Below are positions 24,732-32,494 of a stretch of DNA of 64,000 bases, piece by piece. A program made the position numbers and the translations under genes. Each line of letters begins with the position of its first letter. Within the stretch, counting starts at the first letter, position 1. The DNA lies in contig CAYNGJ010000008.1 in the NCBI GenBank assembly GCA_964396895.1, positions 62,001-126,000 of the forward strand, written 5' to 3'. The notes under the pieces are model-generated. The model was given only the letters and a program-made list of their open reading frames with translations. It was not told where the DNA came from and searched no databases. Origin of the DNA: UBA2334 sp964396895. Lineage in GTDB: Bacteria > Pseudomonadota > Gammaproteobacteria > Burkholderiales > Burkholderiaceae_C.

Positions 24732-25839
24732 CCGGACTGCCGCATAGGCAGATCAGAAAGATCTGGCTTGACCCGAACAGAGACTGACCCACCGGACTGC
24801 CGCATAGGCAGCTCAGAAAACACCGAGCGGGGCCGCGCAAAGCCAGCAGCCCCGGACTGCCGCATAGGCAGCTCAGAAAAGCGCCCCCGGCTGGTTTCGG
24901 TCAACGACTCTCCGGACTGCCGCATAGGCAGCTCAGAAATTGTAGGTGCGCCCGTTGATGCGGATGTCATACCGGACTGCCGCATAGGCAGCTCAGAAAG
25001 ATCTACGGCGGGCGCAGCGCGTGCGACATCACCGGACTGCCGCATAGGCAGCTCAGAAAATCGCTACGCCACGTTCGCGTGAGTTGCCCCACCGGACTGC
25101 CGCATAGGCAGCTCAGAAATCACCGGCACGCAATACAGCGTCACCGTCAAACCGGACTGCCGCATAGGCAGCTCAGAAAAGTCGCTCAAGAGAAGCTGCA
25201 CACTGCTGGAACCGGACTGCCGCATAGGCAGCTCAGAAAGTTTGAGCAGCCAGCATGGCCGCTTGGCTGCCCCGGACTGCCGCATAGGCAGCTCAGAAAT
25301 TCATCAGCCAGATCACCGGAACACCCATGCTCCGGACTGCCGCATAGGCAGCTCAGAAATGAAATTTTTGGAACTCTGAAGGAGCCCCCCACCGGACTGC
25401 CGCATAGGCAGCTCAGAAAGTGGAGCGGTAGCGGGGAGGGGTTTTGTTCCTCCGGACTGCCGCATAGGCAGCTCAGAAAAACGGCGGCACGGTGGCCGCT
25501 GGCTTGCAACCCCGGACTGCCGCATAGGCAGCTCAGAAAGTGTCTGACATTGCGAATGGCCGTACCAGCGACCGGACTGCCGCATAGGCAGCTCAGAAAA
25601 TGGCAGGTGCACACCATGGCAGGTGCACACCCCGGACTGCCGCATAGGCAGCTCAGAAATTCAGCGCGTCATTGCGCACCGCCTGCGCGTCCCGGACTGC
25701 CGCATAGGCAGTTCAGAAATGGCAGAAATACGAGGCGGGCGACAACGCGATCCGGACTGCCGCATAGGCAGCTCAGAAAAGCGTGGCCCGTGAGCGGGGG
25801 CTGATCGAGTCCCGGACTGCCGTCTGGCCAGTCCAGAAA
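24732..25839 (+). CRISPR. Type I-F CRISPR array, 19 repeats and 18 spacers
   Basis: Nineteen 28-base repeats alternate with eighteen 32-base spacers at an unbroken 60-base period. The repeat begins CCGGACTGCCG and ends CATAGGCAGCTCAGAAA. CTGCC/GGCAG form the small hairpin recognised by Cas6f (Csy4), and CTCAGAAA would be the 5' handle of the crRNA. The canonical I-F repeat starts GTTCACTGCCG and ends CTAAGAAA, so this is a variant. The first repeat has one change (GATCAG), that at 25692 has one (GTTCAG), and the last, at 25812, is clearly decayed. Transcription is therefore left to right. Spacers look unique; the fifteenth is a perfect 16-base duplication. The array ends five bases before the stop codon of the convergent MOSC gene. 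Confidence 0.98.
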
Positions 25840-25843
25840 CCCC

Positions 25844-26419
25844 TCACCTCAAATGCTTCCCCCGCTTGCCTGCAAACGCCTGGGCCACGCTCATGCCGCG
25901 TGAGCCGGGTTGCAGGCGGAAGGTCTGGCCGACTTGCAGCGTGCCTGGCGTGTGGACCGCCAAGTAAAAGCCGCAGTGGCCGCTTTGGGCCATGGCTTTG
26001 CTGGCGTGGGCAAAGCCCATGACGGCGTTGAACTTGAAGCAGGGCTGGCGCGGTTCGGTCACGCGCAGCACGCAGTCGGGGAAGTGCAGTTCGTCCCCCA
26101 CCCACACGTCGGCTTCCAGCAGACCGCTGAGGCTGAGGTTTTCGCCCATGAAACCGGGGGGCAGGGTTTCGTCAAACAGGCTCACGCCGTGTTCGCGCCG
26201 CTGGGCGTGCCAAAAGGGCATGTGCTCTTGCGGGTAGGCGTAAATGGCTTTGCTCAGTCCGCCGTGCACGCTGGGGTCGGCCTGCTCGTCACCCGCCAGG
26301 CCAAGGGTGCCCACGGCCACAGGGCCGCTGACGGGGGTTTTGCCAATGGCGCTCAAAAAGCTGCGCCCTTCAATGCGCAGGGGGCGGGCGCTGCCGGTGT
26401 TCAGGCTCAGGAGTTGCAT
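25844..26419 (-). CDS. MOSC-domain protein (YiiM-like)
   Basis: The 191-residue protein starts MQLLSLNTGSARPL and contains the MOSC core: GLAGDEQADPSVHGGLSKAI, the GFMGENLSLSGL strand pair and the conserved Cys in PRQPCFKFN. MOSC domains bind a sulfur or molybdenum-cofactor ligand through this cysteine; YiiM-type proteins reduce N-hydroxylated compounds. The start is set at 26419 because the upstream frame overlaps the next gene and lacks family character. It is the first ordinary gene after the CRISPR locus and follows the old yellow enzyme gene on the same strand, 11 bases away. Confidence 0.88.
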   Translation of the reverse strand: MQLLSLNTGSARPLRIEGRSFLSAIGKTPVSGPVAVGTLGLAGDEQADPSVHGGLSKAIYAYPQEHMPFWHAQRREHGVSLFDETLPPGFMGENLSLSGLLEADVWVGDELHFPDCVLRVTEPRQPCFKFNAVMGFAHASKAMAQSGHCGFYLAVHTPGTLQVGQTFRLQPGSRGMSVAQAFAGKRGKHLR

Positions 26420-26430
26420 GGGCGCGCCCC

Positions 26431-27552
26431 TCACCGCATGCCAATGCGCACATCGCCAAAGGCGTGCTGGGCTTCGCGGGGCAGGCAGCGCCAGTAGGCG
26501 GGCATGGCGGCCACGGTGCCGCCCAGCTCGGCGGCGGCTTGCCAGCCCCAACGCGGGTGGTACAAAAACGCACGGGCCAGGGCCACCAGGTCGGCATCGC
26601 CCGCTTGCAGCAGGCCTTCAGCTTGCTGCGCGGTGGTGATGAGGCCCACGGCCATGGTGGGCAGGCCGCTGGCGTCGCGCACCGCTTTGGCCAGGTGCAC
26701 CTGGTAGCCGGGGCCCACCGGAATTTTTTGCTGCGGTGACACACCGCCTGAGGAAATGTGAATGAAATCGGCACCCAGTGCTCTCAGTTCTAGGGATAAG
26801 CGCTGCGTTTCTGAGAGCGTCCAGCCGCTGTCTACCCAGTCGGTGGCCGACACGCGCATGCCCAGCGGGCCTTTGAACGCCTGGCGCACGGCCTTGAACA
26901 CCCGCTTGGGGAAGGCGGTGCGGCCCTCAAAACTGCCGCCGTAGGCATCGTCACGCTGGTTGGCCAAGGGCGACAGAAACTCGTGCAGCAAGTAGCCGTG
27001 GGCCGCGTGCAGTTCAATGGCCTCAATGCCCAGCCGTGCACTGCGCTCGGCGGCGGCCACGAAGGAGGCGGTGATGCGGTCCAGGTCGGCCAGCGTCAGC
27101 GCGTGGGGCGGTGTTTCGCCGGGCAGGTGGGGCAGGGCCGAAGGCCCCCAGGTGGGCCAGCCGCCTTGTTCCGGCGACAGCAACGCGCCGCCTTCCCACG
27201 GGCGTGCGCTGGCTGCTTTGCGCCCAGCGTGGCTGAGTTGTATGCACACGGCGGTGGCGGGTGCCTGGGCGCGGGCGCGGTGCAGGTGGTGGGCCAGGGC
27301 GGCTTCGGTGGCGTCGCTCCACAGGCCCAGGCAGCCGGGGGAAATGCGGCCATCTGACTCCACCGCCGTGGCCTCCAGCGTGACCAGGCCCGCGCCGCTG
27401 TTGAGCAGGTTGGCCCAGTGCGTCAGGTGCCAGTCGGTGGCGCAACCGTCCACGGCCGAGTACTGGCACATGGGGGCCACCACCAGGCGGTTGGGCAGGG
27501 TCAGGCCGCCCTGGGGCGAGGGGAGGGTGTAGGGGGTGAAGAGCAAAGACAT
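26431..27552 (-). CDS. NADH:flavin oxidoreductase, old yellow enzyme (YqjM class)
   Basis: The 373-residue TIM-barrel flavoprotein carries APMCQYSA with the regulatory cysteine of the YqjM (thermophilic-like) class. The substrate-binding histidines are in ELHAAHGYLLHEFLSP, and FMN-binding GLITTAQQAEGLLQAGDADLVALAR lies near the end, given here as GLITT and AGDADLVALAR. It reduces activated C=C bonds with NADPH, FMN being bound non-covalently. A short AT-rich stretch containing GATAAGCGCT lies inside the gene at about 26776-26815 without disturbing the frame. The downstream MOSC gene is close enough to be co-transcribed. Confidence 0.92.
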   Translation of the reverse strand: MSLLFTPYTLPSPQGGLTLPNRLVVAPMCQYSAVDGCATDWHLTHWANLLNSGAGLVTLEATAVESDGRISPGCLGLWSDATEAALAHHLHRARAQAPATAVCIQLSHAGRKAASARPWEGGALLSPEQGGWPTWGPSALPHLPGETPPHALTLADLDRITASFVAAAERSARLGIEAIELHAAHGYLLHEFLSPLANQRDDAYGGSFEGRTAFPKRVFKAVRQAFKGPLGMRVSATDWVDSGWTLSETQRLSLELRALGADFIHISSGGVSPQQKIPVGPGYQVHLAKAVRDASGLPTMAVGLITTAQQAEGLLQAGDADLVALARAFLYHPRWGWQAAAELGGTVAAMPAYWRCLPREAQHAFGDVRIGMR

Positions 27553-27654
27553 GGTGCGGCCAGTTTAGGCCCGCACGAATGCTCCTGCTGTGGCGGGGGC
27601 GTCAGGGCGTGCGTGCAGCGGGCCCAGCGGTTTGCCCGGCACCACCGGGGCGCT

Positions 27655-28023
27655 TCAGCTGCGGCAGTACACGCAGAGTTTGTTGCCGTCCAGGTCGCGG
27701 AAGTAGCAGCCGTAGAAACCTTCGCCGCGCGGACCCACATCGCCCTCGTTGTCGCCGCCGAGGGTCAGGGCGAGCAAATGGGCCTGCTCCACCAGCTCGC
27801 GGGTGGTCACTTCCAGGGCAACCATGGTGCCGTTGCCCACGGTGGCGGGCTGGCCGTCGAAGGGCTTGAGGATGCCCAGCGAGGGCTGTGCGGGCGACAG
27901 GCCCCAGCCAATGCCGCGCTCGTAATCCCACAGGCGGTGTGCGCCCAGCAGGCCCATGAGGGGGTCGTAAAAGGTGGCGGCCTTGGTGAGGTCGTTGGTG
28001 CCCAGGGTGGCGTATCCGATCAT
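27655..28023 (-). CDS. VOC family protein (glyoxalase/dioxygenase fold)
   Basis: The 122-residue protein starts MIGYATLGTNDLTKAATFYD, the first beta-alpha-beta unit of the vicinal oxygen chelate fold. It ends YGCYFRDLDGNKLCVYCRS, where glutamate is often found as metal ligand. A lactoylglutathione-lyase-like or resistance function is possible, but substrate and metal dependence cannot be told. It lies 102 bases upstream of the old yellow enzyme gene on the same strand in the direction of transcription. Confidence 0.85.
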   Translation of the reverse strand: MIGYATLGTNDLTKAATFYDPLMGLLGAHRLWDYERGIGWGLSPAQPSLGILKPFDGQPATVGNGTMVALEVTTRELVEQAHLLALTLGGDNEGDVGPRGEGFYGCYFRDLDGNKLCVYCRS

Positions 28024-28202
28024 GCGGTTTCCTTGTGGTGTTGCGGTTGGCAATGGCTGCTGCAGATTGTGGCGTGGGCGACCTGCCTTGGGGCCCCACC
28101 GTGCGCCGGAAAAGCGGGGGGATTCCCCGCCACTTTGGCGCCATGGGCTGGGTGTGCCGGTCGGTGGCAGGTGCCTCGGTGGGGTGATCCGCTGGCCTGG
28201 TC

Positions 28203-29114
28203 TCAGTCCGCCACGGCCAGCAGCTCCCACACGGTGCGCCGCAGCCACTGGTTGCCGGGGTCGTGGTGGTCGCGCTCATGCCAGTGTTGCTTCACTTCGT
28301 AATCGGGCAGGTCAAAGGGCACGGCAAACTGGTGAAACGCGCCCCGCCCACGCAGCAAGTCGGCCAGGCGTTGTGGAATGGTGATGAGCATGTCGGTGTG
28401 CTCCACCACAAAGGCTGCGCCCAGAAAGCTGGGGATTTCCATGGCCACGCGGCGCTGCAGGCCCAGGCGCTCAATGGCGCGCTCCACCACGCGCGGGGCC
28501 GCCCCCGACGAGGTGATGACCGCGTGGTCCGCCGCCTCGAACTGCGCCAGCGTGAGCGCCCGGGGCTCGCCGCCCGCCACCGCCGGGTGGGCGCTGCCCG
28601 CCAGGCACACAAAGCGCTGGCGAAACAGCAGTTGCTGGTAAAAGCCCGCCTCCAGCTGCGGGATGTGGCCCAGCGCCAGGTCAGCCGTGCCGTTTTGCAG
28701 GTGTTGCGCGGTGTCGGGCCCCAGCGGCTCGATGTCGATGCGGACCCCAGGGGCCACCACGCGCAGCTGCCGCCACAGCGCGGGCAGCAGCACCAGCTGG
28801 CTGATGTCGGTCATGCAAATGCGAAAGCTGCGCTGGGCGGTGGCGGGGTCAAAGTCGTTGCGGTGGGCGTTGACCACCTCCAGCGCCGCCAGCGCGGCGC
28901 GCACCGCCGGGGCCAGCCCCTGGGCAAAGGGGGTGGGGGCCATGCCCGCCGAGGTACGCACAAACAGCGGGTCGGCAAAGTGCTGGCGCAGCTTGGCCAG
29001 TGCCACGCTCACCGCCGGTTGGCCCAGGCCCAGGGCGTCGGCGGCGCGGGTCACGCTGGCGCTGGCGTGGATGGCGTCAAACACCGCCAGCAGGCGCAGA
29101 TCGGTCAGGTTCAT
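28203..29114 (-). CDS. LysR-family transcriptional regulator of the gentisate cluster
   Basis: The 303-residue protein has the LysR helix-turn-helix at residues 1-65 (MNLTDLRLLAVFDAIHASAS, then VTRAADALGLGQPAVSVALAKLR) and a periplasmic-binding-like effector domain. It is divergent from the gentisate dioxygenase gene. The 125-base intergenic region holds a T-N11-A type palindrome close to its own start and a sigma-70-like promoter facing the catabolic genes. This arrangement suggests that it activates the cluster in response to a hydroxybenzoate or gentisate and represses itself. The effector is inferred. Confidence 0.93.
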   Translation of the reverse strand: MNLTDLRLLAVFDAIHASASVTRAADALGLGQPAVSVALAKLRQHFADPLFVRTSAGMAPTPFAQGLAPAVRAALAALEVVNAHRNDFDPATAQRSFRICMTDISQLVLLPALWRQLRVVAPGVRIDIEPLGPDTAQHLQNGTADLALGHIPQLEAGFYQQLLFRQRFVCLAGSAHPAVAGGEPRALTLAQFEAADHAVITSSGAAPRVVERAIERLGLQRRVAMEIPSFLGAAFVVEHTDMLITIPQRLADLLRGRGAFHQFAVPFDLPDYEVKQHWHERDHHDPGNQWLRRTVWELLAVAD

Positions 29115-29126
29115 GGGGTGTCCCCT

Positions 29127-29141
29127 ATTCAATTTTGGAAT
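29127..29141. promoter_or_regulatory. LysR-type operator candidate (ATTC-N7-GAAT)
   Basis: ATTC, seven bases, GAAT form a perfect dyad of the T-N11-A kind bound by LysR regulators, 13 bases upstream of the regulator start and within the divergent promoter region. Confidence 0.55.
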
Positions 29142-29163
29142 GTAGTGCATCAGCAGCATGGCA

Positions 29164-29192
29164 TTTACAGCATTTTGCCCCTTGCCTACGAT
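29164..29192 (+). promoter_or_regulatory. Sigma-70-like promoter for the gentisate genes
   Basis: TTTACA and TACGAT are separated by exactly 17 bases and end 47 bases before the gentisate dioxygenase start. The position downstream of the LysR dyad suits an activated promoter. Confidence 0.5.
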
Positions 29193-29239
29193 GACCCCAC
29201 TCAGTGCCCACCCCAACCACAGACCCGGAGACACGCCCC

Positions 29240-30277
29240 ATGAACGAACTTGGCCGCCTGGAAGACCTGCCCCAGGATTACCGCGACGCCCTGACCAAGC
29301 GCAACCTGGTGCCGCTGTGGCCCAGCCTGCGCGCCGTGCTGCCGCCACACGCCCCCCGCCCCCGCACCCAGCCCATTTGCTGGCCCTACCAGGACTTACG
29401 ACCTCTGCTGCTGCAAGCCGGTGACCTCACCCCCATGGAAAAGGCCGAGCGCCGCGTGCTGGTGCTGGCCAACCCCGGCCACGGTCTGGAAAAAATGCAG
29501 GCCAGTGCCACCATGTATTTGGGCATGCAGCTGCTGTTGCCCGGCGAGTGGGCACCCAGCCACCGCCACACGCCCAACGCCGTGCGCATGGTGGTGGAGG
29601 GCGAAGGTGCCTACACCACGGTCGAGGGCGAAAAGTGCCCCATGAGTCGGGGCGACCTCATCCTCACACCCACCGGCCTGTGGCACGAGCACGGCCACGA
29701 TGGCACAGCACCCGTGGTGTGGCTGGACGTGCTGGACCTGCCGCTGATTTATTACATGGAGGCCAGCTACGTGACCGAGGGCAAGCCCCAGCCCGTCACC
29801 GCACAGGGTGCCGATGCCGCCTACCAGCGCGGCGGTGTGGTGCCCTCGCCCGTGTTTGCCCGCAGCCACGCGCACTTTCCCATGCTGCGCTACCCCTGGG
29901 CCGATGTGCGTGCCGCCCTGCAGGCGCTGGACCGCAGCCAGCCCAACGTGAGCGCCGTGCAGGTGGCCTACATCAACCCCGAAACCGGCGCCGACTGCCA
30001 GAAAGTGCTGGGCTACACGGCGCTGATGCTGCGCCCCGGCGAAACGCTGGCCCTGCCCGCCCGCTCGTGCGCCGCCGTTTACCACCTGATTGAAGGCGGG
30101 GCTTCGGTGTCCATAGACGGGTCGGCGTTTGCGCTGGCCGAGGCCGACACCTGCTGCATGCCCGGCTACCAGGCCACCACGCTGACCAACGCCAGCGCCA
30201 CCGACGCCGCCTACCTGTTCATTGCCGACGACGCGCCACTGCAAAAGAAGCTGGGCGTGTACGAAGTTCGCGGTTGA
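29240..30277 (+). CDS. nagI: Gentisate 1,2-dioxygenase
   Basis: The 345-residue bicupin enzyme has metal-ligand histidines in PSHRHTPNAVRMVVEGEGAY and further cupin motifs PTGLWHEHGHDG. It cleaves gentisate between C1 and C2 to maleylpyruvate, using Fe(II) and oxygen. It starts MNELGRLEDLPQDYRDAL. Length and motifs are those of the NagI/GtdA/SdgD group. It is the first gene of a four-gene run encoding all steps from 3-hydroxybenzoate to fumarate and pyruvate. Confidence 0.94.
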   Translation: MNELGRLEDLPQDYRDALTKRNLVPLWPSLRAVLPPHAPRPRTQPICWPYQDLRPLLLQAGDLTPMEKAERRVLVLANPGHGLEKMQASATMYLGMQLLLPGEWAPSHRHTPNAVRMVVEGEGAYTTVEGEKCPMSRGDLILTPTGLWHEHGHDGTAPVVWLDVLDLPLIYYMEASYVTEGKPQPVTAQGADAAYQRGGVVPSPVFARSHAHFPMLRYPWADVRAALQALDRSQPNVSAVQVAYINPETGADCQKVLGYTALMLRPGETLALPARSCAAVYHLIEGGASVSIDGSAFALAEADTCCMPGYQATTLTNASATDAAYLFIADDAPLQKKLGVYEVRG

Positions 30278-30284
30278 TTTTCAA

Positions 30285-30376
30285 GCCTATTTTGTAAATA
30301 AAAAATGGCATTATCGCTTTATTTAATTCAATAGTTTGCTATTGATAAAGTGCCATTTTGCAATCATTTTTGAGCG
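30285..30376. repeat. AT-rich block with inverted repeat between dioxygenase and hydrolase genes
   Basis: AAAATGGCA at 30302-30310 pairs with TGCCATTTT at 30351-30359; the enclosed 40 bases are also AT-rich and contain CTATTGATAAAG. It contrasts sharply with the flanking genes and may be a degraded dispersed element or an attenuating hairpin within the operon. Confidence 0.5.
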
Positions 30377-30403
30377 CTTTTACTCCTTTTTCAGACGCAC
30401 CCC

Positions 30404-31111
30404 ATGACCACTTCCTACCTGTTTTCGCCCACCCCCACCCCCTCGCTGCCCGTGGTGGGCACAGCCCAGCGCTTCCCCATCCACCGCATTTTTTGCGTGG
30501 GCCGCAACTACCACGCCCACGCCGTGGAAATGGGCCGCCCGGTGGACAAGGCCACGGCCAAGCCTTTCTACTTCACCAAGGCCGCGTCCACGCTGGTGGA
30601 CAGCGGTGCCACCGTGGCCTACCCCCCCGGCACGGCCAACTACCACTTTGAAATGGAGCTGGTGGTGGCCATTGGCGAAGCGGGCTTTCGCGTGAGCGAG
30701 ACCGACGCCGCCCGCATGGTTTATGGCTACGCCGCCGGTCTGGACATGACCCGGCGTGACCTGCAACTGGTGGCCCGTGACCAGGGCCGCCCCTGGGACT
30801 TGGGCAAAGACTTTGAGCAATCCGCCGTGTGCACACCCATCGTTCCCCAGGGCAAGCTGGGTGTGCTGGGCAGCGGGGCCATCAGCCTGCAAGTCAATGG
30901 CGACACCAAGCAAAGCGCCGACCTGAGCCAGCTCATCTGGAACATCCCCGAGCTGCTGGCCGACCTGAGCCAGTACTACCACCTGCAACCCGGCGACCTG
31001 ATCTACACCGGCACCCCCGAAGGCGTGGGCGCGGTGCAGCCGGGCGACGTCATCACCGGCCACATTGACCAGGTGGGCGACGTGAAGCTGACCATTGGTC
31101 AGCCCGAATAA
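30404..31111 (+). CDS. nagK: Fumarylpyruvate hydrolase (FAH family)
   Basis: The 235-residue protein belongs to the fumarylacetoacetate hydrolase superfamily. FCVGRNYHAHAVEMG near residue 29 opens the fold, the metal-binding glutamates lie in HFEMELVVAIGE, and DLIYTGTPEGVGAVQPGD closes the active site. Within a gentisate cluster it should split 3-fumarylpyruvate into fumarate and pyruvate, the last step. The function rests on context because the family also includes other acylpyruvases. About 126 bases separate it from the dioxygenase gene, part of which is an AT-rich inverted repeat. Confidence 0.9.
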   Translation: MTTSYLFSPTPTPSLPVVGTAQRFPIHRIFCVGRNYHAHAVEMGRPVDKATAKPFYFTKAASTLVDSGATVAYPPGTANYHFEMELVVAIGEAGFRVSETDAARMVYGYAAGLDMTRRDLQLVARDQGRPWDLGKDFEQSAVCTPIVPQGKLGVLGSGAISLQVNGDTKQSADLSQLIWNIPELLADLSQYYHLQPGDLIYTGTPEGVGAVQPGDVITGHIDQVGDVKLTIGQPE

Positions 31112-31171
31112 ACAGCCACCCACCACGGCCCCGCAGAGGGCCACCGTCCACCGCCCCACAGGAGACATCCC

Positions 31172-32419
31172 ATGACTGAACCAAACCCTTGCGCAGCCTC
31201 TTTGGCTTCCACTTCCACATTGCCCGTTATCGTGGCCGGAGGCGGCATTGGCGGCCTGGCCGCCGCGTTGGCCCTGGTGCGCCAGGGTTTTGAGGTGACG
31301 GTGCTGGAGCAGTCCCCGCAGATTGGTGAAATTGGTGCAGGCATTCAACTCGGCCCCAACGCCTTCCACGCTTTTGACGCGCTGGGCGTGGGCGAAAAAG
31401 CCCGGGGCCGCGCGGTGTACACCGACCACATGGTCATGCACGACGCGCTGGACGAGTACCAAGTGGGCAAGATCCCCACGGGCGAAGCCTTCATTCAGCG
31501 CTTTGGCAACCCCTACGCCGTCATCCACCGGGTGGACGTGCATTTGTCGCTGCTCGAAGGCGCGCAGGAGACCGGGCGCGTGAAGTTTTTGACCGACACC
31601 CGCATCGTGAAGGTCGAGCAAGACGCGAACACCGTCACCGTGACCGACCAGCGCGGCCAAACCCACACCGGCCAGGCCCTGATTGGGGCCGATGGTGTCA
31701 AGAGCGTGGTGCGCGAAACCTACGTGAACGACCCTGCACGCGTCACCGGCCATGTGGTGTACCGCGCCGTGGTGGACAAGGAAGACTTCCCCGAGAACCT
31801 GCGCTGGAACGCTGCCAGCATCTGGGTGGGCCCCAACTGCCACCTGGTGCACTACCCGCTGCGCGGCGGCGAGCAGTACAACGTGGTTGTCACCTTCCAC
31901 AGCCGCCAGCAGGAAGAGTGGGGCGTGACCGAAGGCAGCAAGGAAGAGGTGCAGAGCTACTTTCAGGGCATCTGCCCCAAAGCCCGCCAGCTCATTGACC
32001 TGCCCAAGAGCTGGAAGCGCTGGGCCACCGCCGACCGCGAGCCCATTGGCCAGTGGACCTATGGCCGCGCCACCCTGCTGGGCGACGCCGCCCACCCCAC
32101 CACGCAATACATGGCGCAAGGCGCGTGCATGGCCATTGAAGACGCGGTGACGCTGGGCGAAGCCCTGCGCGTGACGACAACCGACGCAGGCCACGACTGG
32201 ACCGCGGCGCTGGACCTGTACCAGCGCGCCCGCGTGGCGCGCACTGCGCGCATCGTGCTCTCCAGCCGCGAAATGGGTCGCCTTTACCACGCCAAAGGCG
32301 TGGAGCGGCTGGTGCGCAACGACCTGTGGCGCGGCCGCAGCGCCGAGCGCTTTTATGACGCGATGGAGTGGCTTTACGGCTGGAACGTGGGCAACTGCCT
32401 GGATGCGGCCACCCGCTGA
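31172..32419 (+). CDS. nagX: 3-hydroxybenzoate 6-monooxygenase
   Basis: The 415-residue flavoprotein hydroxylase has the FAD-binding VAGGGIGGLAAALALVRQG near residue 20 and ALIGADGVKSVVRE (DG motif). The second FAD motif, ATLLGDAAHPTTQYMAQGA, is near residue 300. These, and the length, match 3-hydroxybenzoate 6-hydroxylases (NagX, MhbM, XlnD), which use NADH and oxygen to make gentisate. Salicylate 5-hydroxylase of the Nag pathway is a different, multicomponent enzyme and is not encoded here. The cluster thus most likely starts from 3-hydroxybenzoate. Confidence 0.9.
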   Translation: MTEPNPCAASLASTSTLPVIVAGGGIGGLAAALALVRQGFEVTVLEQSPQIGEIGAGIQLGPNAFHAFDALGVGEKARGRAVYTDHMVMHDALDEYQVGKIPTGEAFIQRFGNPYAVIHRVDVHLSLLEGAQETGRVKFLTDTRIVKVEQDANTVTVTDQRGQTHTGQALIGADGVKSVVRETYVNDPARVTGHVVYRAVVDKEDFPENLRWNAASIWVGPNCHLVHYPLRGGEQYNVVVTFHSRQQEEWGVTEGSKEEVQSYFQGICPKARQLIDLPKSWKRWATADREPIGQWTYGRATLLGDAAHPTTQYMAQGACMAIEDAVTLGEALRVTTTDAGHDWTAALDLYQRARVARTARIVLSSREMGRLYHAKGVERLVRNDLWRGRSAERFYDAMEWLYGWNVGNCLDAATR

Positions 32420-32494
32420 GCGCCGGCCAGTACAGGCACACCTGCGCCCCACCACCATCCGACCGCAACCCCTGACCGCAACCCCAGGCACCCC

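Noticed and set aside
24644..25804. Long open frames on both strands across the CRISPR array, with a peptide such as ELPMRQSG repeated
   Set aside because: The 60-base period is divisible by three, so repeats keep open frames and give repeated peptides; this is not a coding gene.
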